Below are positions 48,837 through 56,806 of a DNA stretch of 64,000 nt, one piece after another; position 1 is the stretch's first letter; every line of letters starts with the position of its first letter. The DNA is from an uncultured Acetatifactor sp. (lineage in GTDB: Bacteria > Bacillota > Clostridia > Lachnospirales > Lachnospiraceae): positions 62,001 to 126,000 of the forward strand of contig CAJUFI010000002.1 of NCBI GenBank assembly GCA_910585665.1, written 5' to 3'. The notes below the pieces were generated by a model. It saw only the letters and a program-made list of their open reading frames with translations. It was not told the origin of the DNA and did no database searches. A program made the translations under genes and the position numbers.

Positions 48837-49301
48837 CTATATTTCATTTGGTCCGATTACCCGAATTGTCACATCGACTCTCGGCTGTTCGGAATAAAAT
48901 TTCCTTACCTGTGCGTCCACGACTGCAGCATCATCATGGTATGCCACCTTGTTCAGACTGTCGCAGATAATCTTCCCGATATTATCCCAATCCGGCTTTT
49001 TCGTTGGCCGGATTCTATGCTCCAGCATCAGCTTGCGCTTCTTTTTGCTCACAGACTTCGGTATCTCGTAATATGCGATAACACGCACATCCAGCATATC
49101 TTCATCTTTGAACATTCTGCCCTTTGCCGCCTGCTGGTACATCAGCTTAACCAGATTCTCGTAGCTTACCGTCTCGTCCGGCGTGTATGTCTTTACATAC
49201 TGCCCGGCTCTGGAGAACTTCGGGCGCTGCTTTCCAAAAGGCTGGCCCGGTACTGAGAATTTAATCTGCCGCATAGCTTCGTCCTCCACAATGTTATCCA
49301 T
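48837..49301 (-). CDS. rusA: RusA-like Holliday junction resolvase
   Basis: 154 aa from the ATG at 49301 (AGGAGG 4 nt upstream; another ATG at 49274 is closer to the fold start). RusA features: FSVPGQPFGKQRPKFSRAG, then PTKKPDWDNIGKIICDSLN and VAYHDDAAVVDAQVRKF, which carry the catalytic Asp residues. It resolves recombination intermediates during replication and pairs functionally with RecT. Confidence 0.9.
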   Translation of the reverse strand: MDNIVEDEAMRQIKFSVPGQPFGKQRPKFSRAGQYVKTYTPDETVSYENLVKLMYQQAAKGRMFKDEDMLDVRVIAYYEIPKSVSKKKRKLMLEHRIRPTKKPDWDNIGKIICDSLNKVAYHDDAAVVDAQVRKFYSEQPRVDVTIRVIGPNEI

Positions 49302-49309
49302 GCCGCCTC

Positions 49310-49504
49310 CTATTCCCCGCAAGCGGTATTCCCTGCTTCGGTATCACGGTATATCTTCAGGTAATAATCCAGCTGTTTCCCTGTCGGTGTTTTCTTTCTG
49401 ACTCCCGGCCCTACAGTGTAACCATTTTCCAGAAGAATCGCCGTAACCACCTTTCTGTCCTCCAGCTTATAAATGCTGATTTCTGCTACCTTTTCCATTG
49501 CCAT
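49310..49504 (-). CDS. Hypothetical protein, 64 aa
   Basis: A short alpha/beta sequence starting MAMEKVAEISIYKLEDRKVV. Commonly encoded between the resolvase and the DnaC-like gene in Clostridia phages (recalled). GGAGG precedes the ATG by 9 nt. Confidence 0.6.
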   Translation of the reverse strand: MAMEKVAEISIYKLEDRKVVTAILLENGYTVGPGVRKKTPTGKQLDYYLKIYRDTEAGNTACGE

Positions 49505-49508
49505 ATTG

Positions 49509-50366
49509 TCATTCCTCCATTAACTTTTTTATTTCATCGAACCGCCTTGCCGCCTCTTTCTCCCTCCAGGAACGTCCCGGTACCCGGACAGGAGTACACA
49601 TCTCAAAAATCCGGTCATAAATCCTTTTATAACGAGTATCCGTATTCTCCTGCATTTCCCTGACTGTCATGTTGGTGGTGAGAATCAGCGGCTTTTCCAC
49701 GCGATACCGACTGTCAATGATGTTATAGACCTTTTCCAGAGCATAATCTGTATTCCTCTCAGTACCCAAATCATCAATAATCAACAGCCTCGCATCATTC
49801 AGGCGGCTCATAAGTACTCTTTCTTCCCCCTGATTGCCCTGGATATTCTGCAGGATTTTCACAAAGGATGTCATGACTACCGGGATACTCCGCTCCAGCA
49901 GCTCATTCGCAATGCAGGCGGCTGTGTAGCTTTTTCCCGTGCCTACGGTTCCCCAGAACAGAAGCCCCTGCCGCTTTTGATACATTTCATCGAATTTCTC
50001 GACATACCGCTCTGCCAGCGCATACACTTTCTGATTGTCAGCATTCTTCTGGAACGTACAAAGCCTGGCATTGCTCAGTTTATCATCAATGAGGCTGGCG
50101 CTTTTCAGCCGCTCAATACGCTCCATTGCCTTCCTGCGTTCCTCTTCTTCCTTCCTGCGCTTGTTTGCCTCAACCTGGCACTGACAGATGCAATGCACGA
50201 TCATTTCCCTGCCGCCTGTGAAGGCAGATGCCGGTAGCCTCGTTTGCTTCTTGCCATGACACTTCCCGCAATGGATCAGGCCGTCCTCTGCCACATAATC
50301 CCCTTCCTCCATTTCCACCTTTTCAATATCCGGAGGCATTAAGGAATCCAGCTTTATATCCTGCAT
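49509..50366 (-). CDS. DnaC-like replication ATPase / helicase loader
   Basis: 285 aa from the ATG at 50366 (AAGGAG 8 nt upstream). The P-loop is GTVGTGKSYTAACIANELL and the Walker B is LLIIDDLGTERN. The N-terminus has a four-cysteine zinc-type part (HCGKCHGKKQ and CICQCQ). It loads the replicative helicase at the phage origin, with the DnaD-like protein encoded upstream. Confidence 0.9.
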   Translation of the reverse strand: MQDIKLDSLMPPDIEKVEMEEGDYVAEDGLIHCGKCHGKKQTRLPASAFTGGREMIVHCICQCQVEANKRRKEEEERRKAMERIERLKSASLIDDKLSNARLCTFQKNADNQKVYALAERYVEKFDEMYQKRQGLLFWGTVGTGKSYTAACIANELLERSIPVVMTSFVKILQNIQGNQGEERVLMSRLNDARLLIIDDLGTERNTDYALEKVYNIIDSRYRVEKPLILTTNMTVREMQENTDTRYKRIYDRIFEMCTPVRVPGRSWREKEAARRFDEIKKLMEE

Positions 50367-50371
50367 ACGTT

Positions 50372-51157
50372 TCACTCCTTCCTAAACGGATTCTCGTCGT
50401 CGTTTGTGGTTTCCGTACAGGCTGTAGGAACGTTCTTAGGAAGATAATCTAAGAATGGTGTGGACTCTCCTAAAAATGTCTTACCGTGCTTGATATACTT
50501 ATCTTCCGTCCGGTCACGCCTGCACTGATCCGCATAATTCTTCGCCGCCTTCAACAGCTGTTCATGGGAGAAACCATCTTCCAACCTTGCTTTGTACTTC
50601 TTGTATGCCTGAGCCTTATCCACTTTCCGGGGATAGATGGACCAGAACTCTTCAAAATCCGTGGAGTAGTTACTGATTGCCTTCTTTGACTTCCCCTCCG
50701 GTTTTGTTTCTGCAGGTAAGTCTCCCTGGAGCGCCGCCATTGGTTCAGCCCCATTCTCCGGTATCTGTAACAGTGCCTTCTCGCCCTTTACCCGGTTATA
50801 ATACGCCCTCTGCCGGTCTGCCTCTGTTGAGGACTGCCCTATAAAATTCTGAATGTCCATCATATAGATGGCCCCATTATCCAGTATCTCTATCAGCTCC
50901 AGATTCCTGAAAATCTCCAGTGCCTTTTCCACGGTTCCTACCTGGTGGCCTACAAGGGTAGCCAATATTTCCGGCGTGTATGGGATCACATTCCTATACA
51001 TCAACCGCCCCTCATTCCTCAGACTTCTCAGGTATAGCTTCAAAAGGATATTGCTGTATATGTAGCCGTCTTTCATGCTCTCCAGTATCTTTATCTCTTC
51101 CGACTCAAAAAACCCCTCCTTCAATTTGAGATAATAATATTTTCTGTTATCTGCCAT
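50372..51157 (-). CDS. DnaD-like replication initiator (phage replisome organiser)
   Basis: 261 aa. The N-terminal domain has FFESEEIKILESMKDGYIYS and VGHQVGTVEKALEIFRNLEL, which fit phage replisome organiser N-domains. A linker with GQSSTEADRQRAYYNRVKG follows and the C-terminal half resembles the DnaD helical tail. Overlaps the loader by a few bases. Binds origin DNA to start replication. Confidence 0.85.
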   Translation of the reverse strand: MADNRKYYYLKLKEGFFESEEIKILESMKDGYIYSNILLKLYLRSLRNEGRLMYRNVIPYTPEILATLVGHQVGTVEKALEIFRNLELIEILDNGAIYMMDIQNFIGQSSTEADRQRAYYNRVKGEKALLQIPENGAEPMAALQGDLPAETKPEGKSKKAISNYSTDFEEFWSIYPRKVDKAQAYKKYKARLEDGFSHEQLLKAAKNYADQCRRDRTEDKYIKHGKTFLGESTPFLDYLPKNVPTACTETTNDDENPFRKE

Positions 51158-51179
51158 ATGTCCACCGCCAATCGTATCA

Positions 51180-51977
51180 CTATATCCCTGCTGTCAAATC
51201 CATAATAGAAATCGGCCTCGTCAGCACTCTCGTATGCCTGCAGCAATCGCACAATTCACATCTGTCCGGTTCCAGTTCTCCGCTTTTTAAGCTGAGGATT
51301 CTCGGTGTGTTTGCCTCTACGACACTAAGCGCCTCCTGCAGATAATTGTCTGTCACATGGATAATGCGGATGTCCGGCTCTTTCTCCTTTGTCGCACCCG
51401 CAATATAAAACGGCAGCTTCTTTCCGGTGTTCTGCCTTACAATCTCCTGGTACACTGCCCCCTGGATGTCATACCCCCAATAACGGACGAAATCCAGATA
51501 ACCCAAATCCTTTACCCATTTCAGCTCCGTAATGGACGACATAACTTTCAGGTCCACGATTGCCACATCCGGAATGTAGCTGTCAATCTTGATCTTCCAT
51601 TTTGCCCCGAACAGTTCCCCGGTCATAATAACCTGCTTCTGCCCGCTCATATATTTCATGAAATACTCGTCACGCTCAATGCGGGCGATAATTTCATCAG
51701 CCTTTACATACTCCGCTTTCAGCCCTCCGTCCTTCTTAAAAAGAGAAGGATTCTCTGCCTTGAACTTCGCCAGCGTTCCTTCAAAGTAGGAATCGACATA
51801 ACTTCCGACCATAAGAGCCGTACTCTTTTCGTCCTCCCACCTTTCCTCTATCTTCTCCAGTGCCGTAAACTCGCAGCCTAATCGCCCGTATGTACCCACA
51901 AAATCTTTGAACTGGGAAACACTCATGTATTCCCTGTTAGCCTCCCGGCTGTAATAATTCTCTGATGTCAGTTGCAT
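51180..51977 (-). CDS. RecE-like PD-(D/E)XK exonuclease (DUF3799)
   Basis: 265 aa. Motifs of the RecE/DUF3799 nuclease: MSVSQFKDFVGTYGRLG near residue 18, WKIKIDSYIPDVAIVDLKVM (the IDxx-DLK part of the PD-(D/E)XK core) and GYDIQGAVYQEIV. The C-terminus carries CELCDCC, which may bind a metal. Acts with RecT in single-strand annealing recombination. Located just after recT, in the usual order. Confidence 0.85.
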   Translation of the reverse strand: MQLTSENYYSREANREYMSVSQFKDFVGTYGRLGCEFTALEKIEERWEDEKSTALMVGSYVDSYFEGTLAKFKAENPSLFKKDGGLKAEYVKADEIIARIERDEYFMKYMSGQKQVIMTGELFGAKWKIKIDSYIPDVAIVDLKVMSSITELKWVKDLGYLDFVRYWGYDIQGAVYQEIVRQNTGKKLPFYIAGATKEKEPDIRIIHVTDNYLQEALSVVEANTPRILSLKSGELEPDRCELCDCCRHTRVLTRPISIMDLTAGI

Positions 51978-51989
51978 CTTCTCTTCCTC

Positions 51990-52910
51990 CTATTCAACCT
52001 CTTCCAAATCCAGACCGCCCACCTGGGTGCTTTCCGGCTCTTCCAGATTGTCCTGTGCTGATATTGCAAAGGCATCCTGTGCCTCTATAACATCCGGCTT
52101 GTTGTCGCCATAGGCTCCATTTCCTTCTTCGTCGTAAACCTTCTGGTCGTCCTGGATAGCTCTCTGCATATCCACAGACAAGATCCCCCACTTGCTGAGT
52201 AGCAGCTTAATAACCGTCTTTAATGCCATTGCATCAAAATCTGTACTCCACTTACTGCTCTTTTTCCCCTTCTCCAAATCATAGCGATATGCCTGTGAAT
52301 ATTTCTTCGCATGATTGTCAACATCTGCCACCGACAAATAGAACTCCTGCTGAAACCCGGTCTTTAACCGGAACCATGCGAAATAGCCTGCAATGTTCTC
52401 TGGCTTTCCTTCGTTCCTCTGTGTGCAGTTGGAGAAATCTGTCACAAATTCCAACTCCCCCGTAATGGGATTATGGGAAATCAGCTCGTCCTTGTAGACT
52501 ACCGCATAATTCATCTTCTCATAATATCCAGAACGGATTGCCAGCTGGATAAAGCCCTTATACATCATCTGGAACTGCGCCCTCGGTACTTTATCCCAAT
52601 TCCTCGTCTGCGGATTGTAGACGCTCTCGTTATACGGAACGATTGCCGCAAAACCCAGGTTCGGATCAATCGGCAGATCGTATGTTGCCGCCACGAACGC
52701 CGCGCTCATGATTGAATTGGCGTCACACTTTTTCAGCTGTGCGCTGCCCTGCACCACCGTTGTGATCGATGCAAGGAACTGAGGGGCTTTCTGCCCTAAT
52801 ACCTCTGCGAACTTTTTTCTCACATTCTCCTGGGAAATCATCTGTTTAACCAATACTGCCGTGCTTGCCTGTTTTGCAGGCTGCTGTCCCTGTAACTGAT
52901 TTTCTGCCAT
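51990..52910 (-). CDS. recT: RecT family single-strand annealing protein
   Basis: 306 aa. RecT features: FAEVLGQKAPQFLASITTVV, CDANSIMSAAFVAATYDLPI and NLGFAAIVPYN; then QFQMMYKGFIQLAIRSGYYE. The last ~60 residues are acidic and disordered. Anneals complementary single strands for phage recombination. Confidence 0.92.
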   Translation of the reverse strand: MAENQLQGQQPAKQASTAVLVKQMISQENVRKKFAEVLGQKAPQFLASITTVVQGSAQLKKCDANSIMSAAFVAATYDLPIDPNLGFAAIVPYNESVYNPQTRNWDKVPRAQFQMMYKGFIQLAIRSGYYEKMNYAVVYKDELISHNPITGELEFVTDFSNCTQRNEGKPENIAGYFAWFRLKTGFQQEFYLSVADVDNHAKKYSQAYRYDLEKGKKSSKWSTDFDAMALKTVIKLLLSKWGILSVDMQRAIQDDQKVYDEEGNGAYGDNKPDVIEAQDAFAISAQDNLEEPESTQVGGLDLEEVE

Positions 52911-52931
52911 TGTCGCTTTTTCCTCCTTCTT

Positions 52932-53147
52932 TTATGCTGTTGCAAGGCTTTCACCGAGCATTTCCAATAACTCTCCGGAAGTCATATCATCCAGACATTC
53001 CTCGCAAATATAACCTCCCTGGCTGTCAAAATACTTGTCGCCCTCATAAATCCCTTCCCCGCATTTACCGCACCTGTGTACCGGTATCGGCTCCGGAGCA
53101 TTAGGACATCTGGGGTGGCAAGGAACGCTTAAACACAAGCTGCACAT
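52932..53147 (-). CDS. Zinc-ribbon small protein, 71 aa
   Basis: ATG at 53147 with AGAGG ~10 nt upstream. Several cysteines: CSLC, HRCGKCG and YICEECLDD, i.e. a double zinc ribbon. Usual companion of RecT genes in Clostridia phages (recalled). Function unknown. Confidence 0.65.
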   Translation of the reverse strand: MCSLCLSVPCHPRCPNAPEPIPVHRCGKCGEGIYEGDKYFDSQGGYICEECLDDMTSGELLEMLGESLATA

Positions 53148-53386
53148 TCTGCACACTTCCTTTCTGCTTCTCTCAGCAACGTCGTGGCATTTACTGCCTG
53201 TCTGAACAGATAATTTTTCAATTCATCCCTGAACAGCAAGGGCAGGTATTCTTTTCTGTTCTCGATTCCATTGACATCCATTTTCCTCTCGCAATACCAG
53301 AGAACATAATCAACAGTCTCCTGTGATATGTGGACTCCCTTATTTACCCATTCGCTCACAATATCATCAATCTCCGTCTGATCCAT
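53129..53386 (-). CDS. Hypothetical protein, 85 aa
   Basis: Helical, with KGVHISQETVDYVLWYCERK near the start. The last residues (CAECAACV) have a cysteine cluster. ATG at 53386 with AAGGAGG 6 nt upstream. Not assigned. Confidence 0.6.
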   Translation of the reverse strand: MDQTEIDDIVSEWVNKGVHISQETVDYVLWYCERKMDVNGIENRKEYLPLLFRDELKNYLFRQAVNATTLLREAERKCAECAACV

Positions 53387-53600
53387 AGCCATCCTCCTTC
53401 CCGAACAAAAATCTGATTACATCCCCTACACTTCTTGCCACTTCTGCCAGCATCAACATCAATGGCAGTGTCAGCCACTCGCCTCCGTATGCCAGATAAC
53501 CTCTCGTAGCGTATGCCGACTTTACCGCAACCTCTGTCAGTATCAGACCGGCCACTATCCACAGCCAATTTCTTGAAATGTACCTCTTTATGCTTTTCAT
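53367..53600 (-). CDS. Small membrane protein, 77 aa
   Basis: Hydrophobic segments at about residues 10-28 and 40-58 on a basic-acidic background, so probably two membrane helices. Start overlaps the upstream stop by 4 nt. Function unknown; may be linked with the hydrolase gene next to it. Confidence 0.6.
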   Translation of the reverse strand: MKSIKRYISRNWLWIVAGLILTEVAVKSAYATRGYLAYGGEWLTLPLMLMLAEVARSVGDVIRFLFGKEDGYGSDGD

Positions 53601-54265
53601 TCCACCAGCTCCTTATCTGTGTAGAAGTAGTGATTGCCATACTGAAAAAGGAACTCCAGGTTTCTTCTGTGCCAGTCCGACTTGCCTGCGCTCTCAAAAT
53701 ATAAAGCTCCCTGGCTTTCATCCCACTTTTCTACCTGGATCAGCTCCAAAGCCTCCCGGCACTCCTGGTCCGGCTCTGTTGTGTACCACCTTCCACCTTC
53801 CTGCAATGGGCTGAACTGCCAGCCTCCGTTGCCTGTTCTCTGGAAAATGACCTCTTCAATCGTGTTCGGGAATCTGTCGCTCCAAACTCTGTTGAGGACT
53901 ACCAGCATAACAAGAGCCTTTCCTTCAACGCCTTCGCTTTCTGCTTCTGCCATTGCTATTTTCTCTAACAGATATGATTCATCTGCATCCCAATCCATGC
54001 TGGGGATGCCGCCCTGACATTCAACAACCGCTTCTGCAGACTGACTTTCGGCCACTTCATTTTCCTCAATCTCCACCGGCACTGCTGCCTCTGCTGTCAC
54101 TCTTTCTTCCATTATCCTTATCTCTTCTGCCTCTTCCTCCTTACCGGAATCACTCTCTGCACTTGCATAGAACTCTCCGACTCCTTTAATCATGAATACG
54201 GCGGCTCCGCATATCGCAAGGACCTTTAGCCCGAACAATAGCTTTGCCCGCTTTTTTCTTCTCAC
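53597..54265 (-). CDS. SleB-like cell wall hydrolase (Hydrolase_2)
   Basis: 222 aa from a GTG start (AAAGGAG upstream). An N-terminal membrane anchor (about residues 10-28, after a basic start MRRKKRAKLL), an acidic linker, then the Hydrolase_2 domain from ~95: IAMAEAESEGVEGKALVMLV, VVLNRVWSDRFPNTIEEVIF and GALYFESAGKSDWH. SleB-type enzymes are lytic transglycosylase-like and act on spore cortex or wall. Position in the early operon is odd for a lysis gene; a wall-remodelling role after infection is possible. Confidence 0.85.
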   Translation of the reverse strand: MRRKKRAKLLFGLKVLAICGAAVFMIKGVGEFYASAESDSGKEEEAEEIRIMEERVTAEAAVPVEIEENEVAESQSAEAVVECQGGIPSMDWDADESYLLEKIAMAEAESEGVEGKALVMLVVLNRVWSDRFPNTIEEVIFQRTGNGGWQFSPLQEGGRWYTTEPDQECREALELIQVEKWDESQGALYFESAGKSDWHRRNLEFLFQYGNHYFYTDKELVE

Positions 54266-54294
54266 AATAAACTCCTTTCTGGTACTGCCTGGCT

Positions 54295-54774
54295 TTAGCT
54301 GTTTTTAAGATACTTCTCACCGGCAATCTTCATTTCACTAATTACCTCAGCCATACCGTCCAGCTTATTGAGGATTTCTTTCAGCTTCGGGATTTCTTCC
54401 TGGCTGATGATTCCATCCTCCGTTATCTCGATCAAATCCACCTTCATAGCCTTTAGTTCATCCTCGTTAAAGCCTTTCAAAAGCCGTAACGCAATTCCCT
54501 GTATGCTCTTTTCCTCCGTTGCCAATGGCAGGAACCCATGAACCGGACACTCTCTCATGCAGTACCCGGTAATCAATTCCGGGGCGCAGTAGAGGTCCGC
54601 CATAAGAACCACCTTATCCACCGGCACAACTTTCGTATTTCCAAGTTCGTAATCTGCCAGCGTAGATACAGAAATTCCTAAAAGCTCTGAAGCGCCTTCA
54701 CGGCTGTATAGCCTCTCGTTGTATATTGCTGCCTTTTTCCTCGCCTGAAAATATACATTTGTGTTCTCGTTCAT
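54295..54774 (-). CDS. XRE-like regulator, 159 aa
   Basis: From the ATG at 54774. Helix-turn-helix at about residues 18-40 (REGASELLGISVSTLADYE), with a C-terminal helical segment (KEILNKLDGMAEVISEMKIA). In the early operon downstream of the two-HTH protein; could be the Cro-like or an anti-repressor-type regulator. Confidence 0.7.
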   Translation of the reverse strand: MNENTNVYFQARKKAAIYNERLYSREGASELLGISVSTLADYELGNTKVVPVDKVVLMADLYCAPELITGYCMRECPVHGFLPLATEEKSIQGIALRLLKGFNEDELKAMKVDLIEITEDGIISQEEIPKLKEILNKLDGMAEVISEMKIAGEKYLKNS

Positions 54775-54817
54775 AGGGCCTTTCCCCATTCCGTATTACC
54801 TACCCTTCTGCTAAAAT

Positions 54818-55237
54818 TTAATCATCACCAGCAGGAACAGCCGACAATGTGATGTTCAGCAGGCGGTTGACGGCATCCACAATATCTTCATTCATCATCT
54901 TGCCGTTGATTACCAGCGACAACCGATCCCTGGAGACGTGTGCTTTCTCTGCCAGCTGATTGACGCTCATTTTCTTTTTCACAAGCTCAATCTTTACTGC
55001 CTGGCACCATTCGTCGGATGGTGTTGCAGTACGTTCCGGCAAGCCCGTTGTCCCCAGCTTCTCGTTGATCTTCTCAGCGATTGCCTGGTAGGTTGCATTG
55101 GAATACTTCCCGGAAATGACCGAAAGAACCACCGCATAGCTGTAACCGATGCTTTCGGCAAGCTGTTTGAGCGTCATATCTTTGTCGATCACAGCTTTCC
55201 GGACATCCTTACCCCATTGTGATGTTTCCTTTCTCAT
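54818..55237 (-). CDS. Double XRE helix-turn-helix regulator (Cro-like)
   Basis: 139 aa from the ATG at 55237 (AAAGGAG about 10 nt upstream). Two separate HTH units are visible: MTLKQLAESIGYSYAVVLSV (about 20-45) and MSVNQLAEKAHVSRDRLSLV (about 88-110). It is the first gene of the early operon, divergent from the repressor, the position of Cro. Either it binds the same operators as a tandem reader, or it covers two half-sites at once. Confidence 0.75.
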   Translation of the reverse strand: MRKETSQWGKDVRKAVIDKDMTLKQLAESIGYSYAVVLSVISGKYSNATYQAIAEKINEKLGTTGLPERTATPSDEWCQAVKIELVKKKMSVNQLAEKAHVSRDRLSLVINGKMMNEDIVDAVNRLLNITLSAVPAGDD

Positions 55238-55254
55238 TTGAGTATCACTCCTTT

Positions 55255-55450
55255 CTCGCATTTGCTGAATATTTTTATTTATCTTTGCGGGTTTGCGTGC
55301 TATAATAGAAGTAAATCTATTTACAGGCCCGCAGATGTGCTACGAAATACTTGTCACTCTCAGCTCGCAACTTTGAATTGATTTGTATTTCATACTTATA
55401 TTATACCACGCAACTACGAGTTTGTAAATAGATATATACTCAAATGCGAG
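55255..55450. promoter_or_regulatory. Lysogeny control region with divergent promoters and several operators
   Basis: On the minus strand: TTTACA (55428-55423), 17 bp, TATAAT (55405-55400), with the operator CACGCAACTACGAG (55407-55420) in the spacer, aimed at the early operon. Further operator-like sites: CTCGCATTTGCTGA (55255-55268), CTCGCAACTTTGAA (55364-55377) and CTCAAATGCGAG (55439-55450). On plus, possible hexamers TTGAAT-17-TTATAT (around 55374-55402) and an extended -10 (TGCTATAAT ending 55306). It controls the repressor/early switch. Confidence 0.75.
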
Positions 55451-55472
55451 AATATTTTATACGGAGGCTACT

Positions 55473-55838
55473 ATGGAAATTATTGAAAGAATCTATCAGA
55501 CTCTCAGCGAAAAAGACAAAAAGGCGTATGAACTTTGCGAGAAACTAAACATCCGTACCTCAACGATGTCAACCTGGAAAGCCCGCACGAATGATCCGCC
55601 TGCTAAATACATGAAAACCATTGCCGACTTTTTGGGCGTTTCTCTGGACTACCTTATGACCGGCCAGGAGGCTCCTGTCCGCAAGACAACCACGCCCGAA
55701 GAAGATGAACTGCTGGCGCTCTTCCGCTCCCTGCCGGAACCTAAGAAATATGAATTTGTCGGGGAACTCAAAGGATTTCTGAAGGCTTACACCGAGTCTC
55801 AGAAATATCTTGACGAGGAAAAAAGATTATCAGTTTAG
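55473..55838 (+). CDS. cI-like prophage repressor (XRE family)
   Basis: 121 aa. N-terminal XRE domain, residues ~8-65: ELCEKLNIRTSTMSTWKART and YMKTIADFLGVSLDYLMTG. The C-terminal half is short and lacks a peptidase domain, so it is not a LexA-type self-cleaving repressor; induction would need another route. The start has GGAGG 8 nt upstream. It is first in the plus-strand arm and divergent from the early promoter, the position of cI. Confidence 0.8.
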   Translation: MEIIERIYQTLSEKDKKAYELCEKLNIRTSTMSTWKARTNDPPAKYMKTIADFLGVSLDYLMTGQEAPVRKTTTPEEDELLALFRSLPEPKKYEFVGELKGFLKAYTESQKYLDEEKRLSV

Positions 55839-55883
55839 AATGGTATCGGCTCTATGGCCGCTACTAAGACAGGAGAAATGCCT

Positions 55884-56201
55884 ATGTCAAATGCTACCCT
55901 CTACTTTGAACTGGCACGTTCTGAGGAAAAGGCAGGGAATGAGTGCGCCGCCCTGCTTTTCTACCTTTCTTCATTCTGTGACAGTTTCAACTCCGGTACC
56001 CAGGATTACCCTTATGGTACCGTTGCAAAAATCCGGATGCTGCAGAACCGGCTCTCATTGCCGGATCAGTTTTTATTCGGCCTGATGCACTCATACGGTC
56101 CTTTATCGGATGCAGAGTGCCGGAAATTATTATCAGATTCCATTAACGGCGACATTGCCGGTATCAATACCACTCTTACCAGCTGTACCAACATGGACTG
56201 A
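55884..56201 (+). CDS. Hypothetical protein in the lysogeny arm, 105 aa
   Basis: From the ATG at 55884 (AGGAG 8 nt upstream; an ATG at 55878 is too close to it). Helical, with LYFELARSEEKAGNECAALL and FCDSFNSGTQDYPYG. Its place between repressor and the nuclease gene suggests a moron or a partner of the nuclease. Not recognised. Confidence 0.65.
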   Translation: MSNATLYFELARSEEKAGNECAALLFYLSSFCDSFNSGTQDYPYGTVAKIRMLQNRLSLPDQFLFGLMHSYGPLSDAECRKLLSDSINGDIAGINTTLTSCTNMD

Positions 56202-56215
56202 GAAACGGAGGAACT

Positions 56216-56793
56216 ATGGAACAATTAACCGGAAACGAGGAATTTACCTTACATGGAGCCAGCGCCGGAATATCCGTCAAGGACTACTGGAGCTGGGCGT
56301 ATTCAGACTTGATTGATAATACCCAGCGTGGGGTAATGGCAGAATTTCTCGTTTATTCATCGCTCAAATCTAATTACCCCCCCGCACGCAAATGCGAGAA
56401 AACTGGCTCCCATTTGACGTGACAAGTCCATCCGGACGCAGGATTGAAGTAAAATCTGCCGCTTACATTCAAGCCTGGACACCTGAAAATATCTTTGCTC
56501 AGATTCGCTTCGACATCGGAAGGAAACTGGCCTGGGATAATGCTACCGCCTCTTATTCATCCGAGGCAAAGCGCAACTGTGACCTGTATGTATTCTGTCT
56601 TTTTACCGCCAAAACAAAAGACATTTCCCTGCTTAACCTGGACTATTGGGATTTCTATGTGCTGCCTACATCCGTTCTGAATGAGAAGATGCCAGAGCAA
56701 AAAGGAATTTCCCTGTCCTCCCTGCTTAAACTGGAACCGGTAAAGACAGACTATGCCGGACTCGGCGCAGTAATCGAATCTATCAAACTGTAA
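56216..56793 (+). pseudogene. PD-(D/E)XK-like nuclease gene disrupted by a frameshift at a C7 tract
   Basis: Two ORFs cover one protein: 56216-56422 (start ATG, GGAGG 4 nt upstream) and 56392-56793. In the first, the N-terminal ~60 residues (NEEFTLHGASAGISVKDYWS, GVMAEFLVYSSL) fit the start of a known phage/bacterial protein family; the second opens RENWLPFDVTSPSGRRIEVK and continues with the same family's C-terminal part. The frame changes at CCCCCCC (56377-56383); one more C would join them into a 192-aa protein. D...RIEVKS is the PD-(D/E)XK catalytic pattern. Sequencing error, mutation, or phase variation are all possible. Confidence 0.7.
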
Positions 56794-56806
56794 AGGAAGT
56801 GATGCT

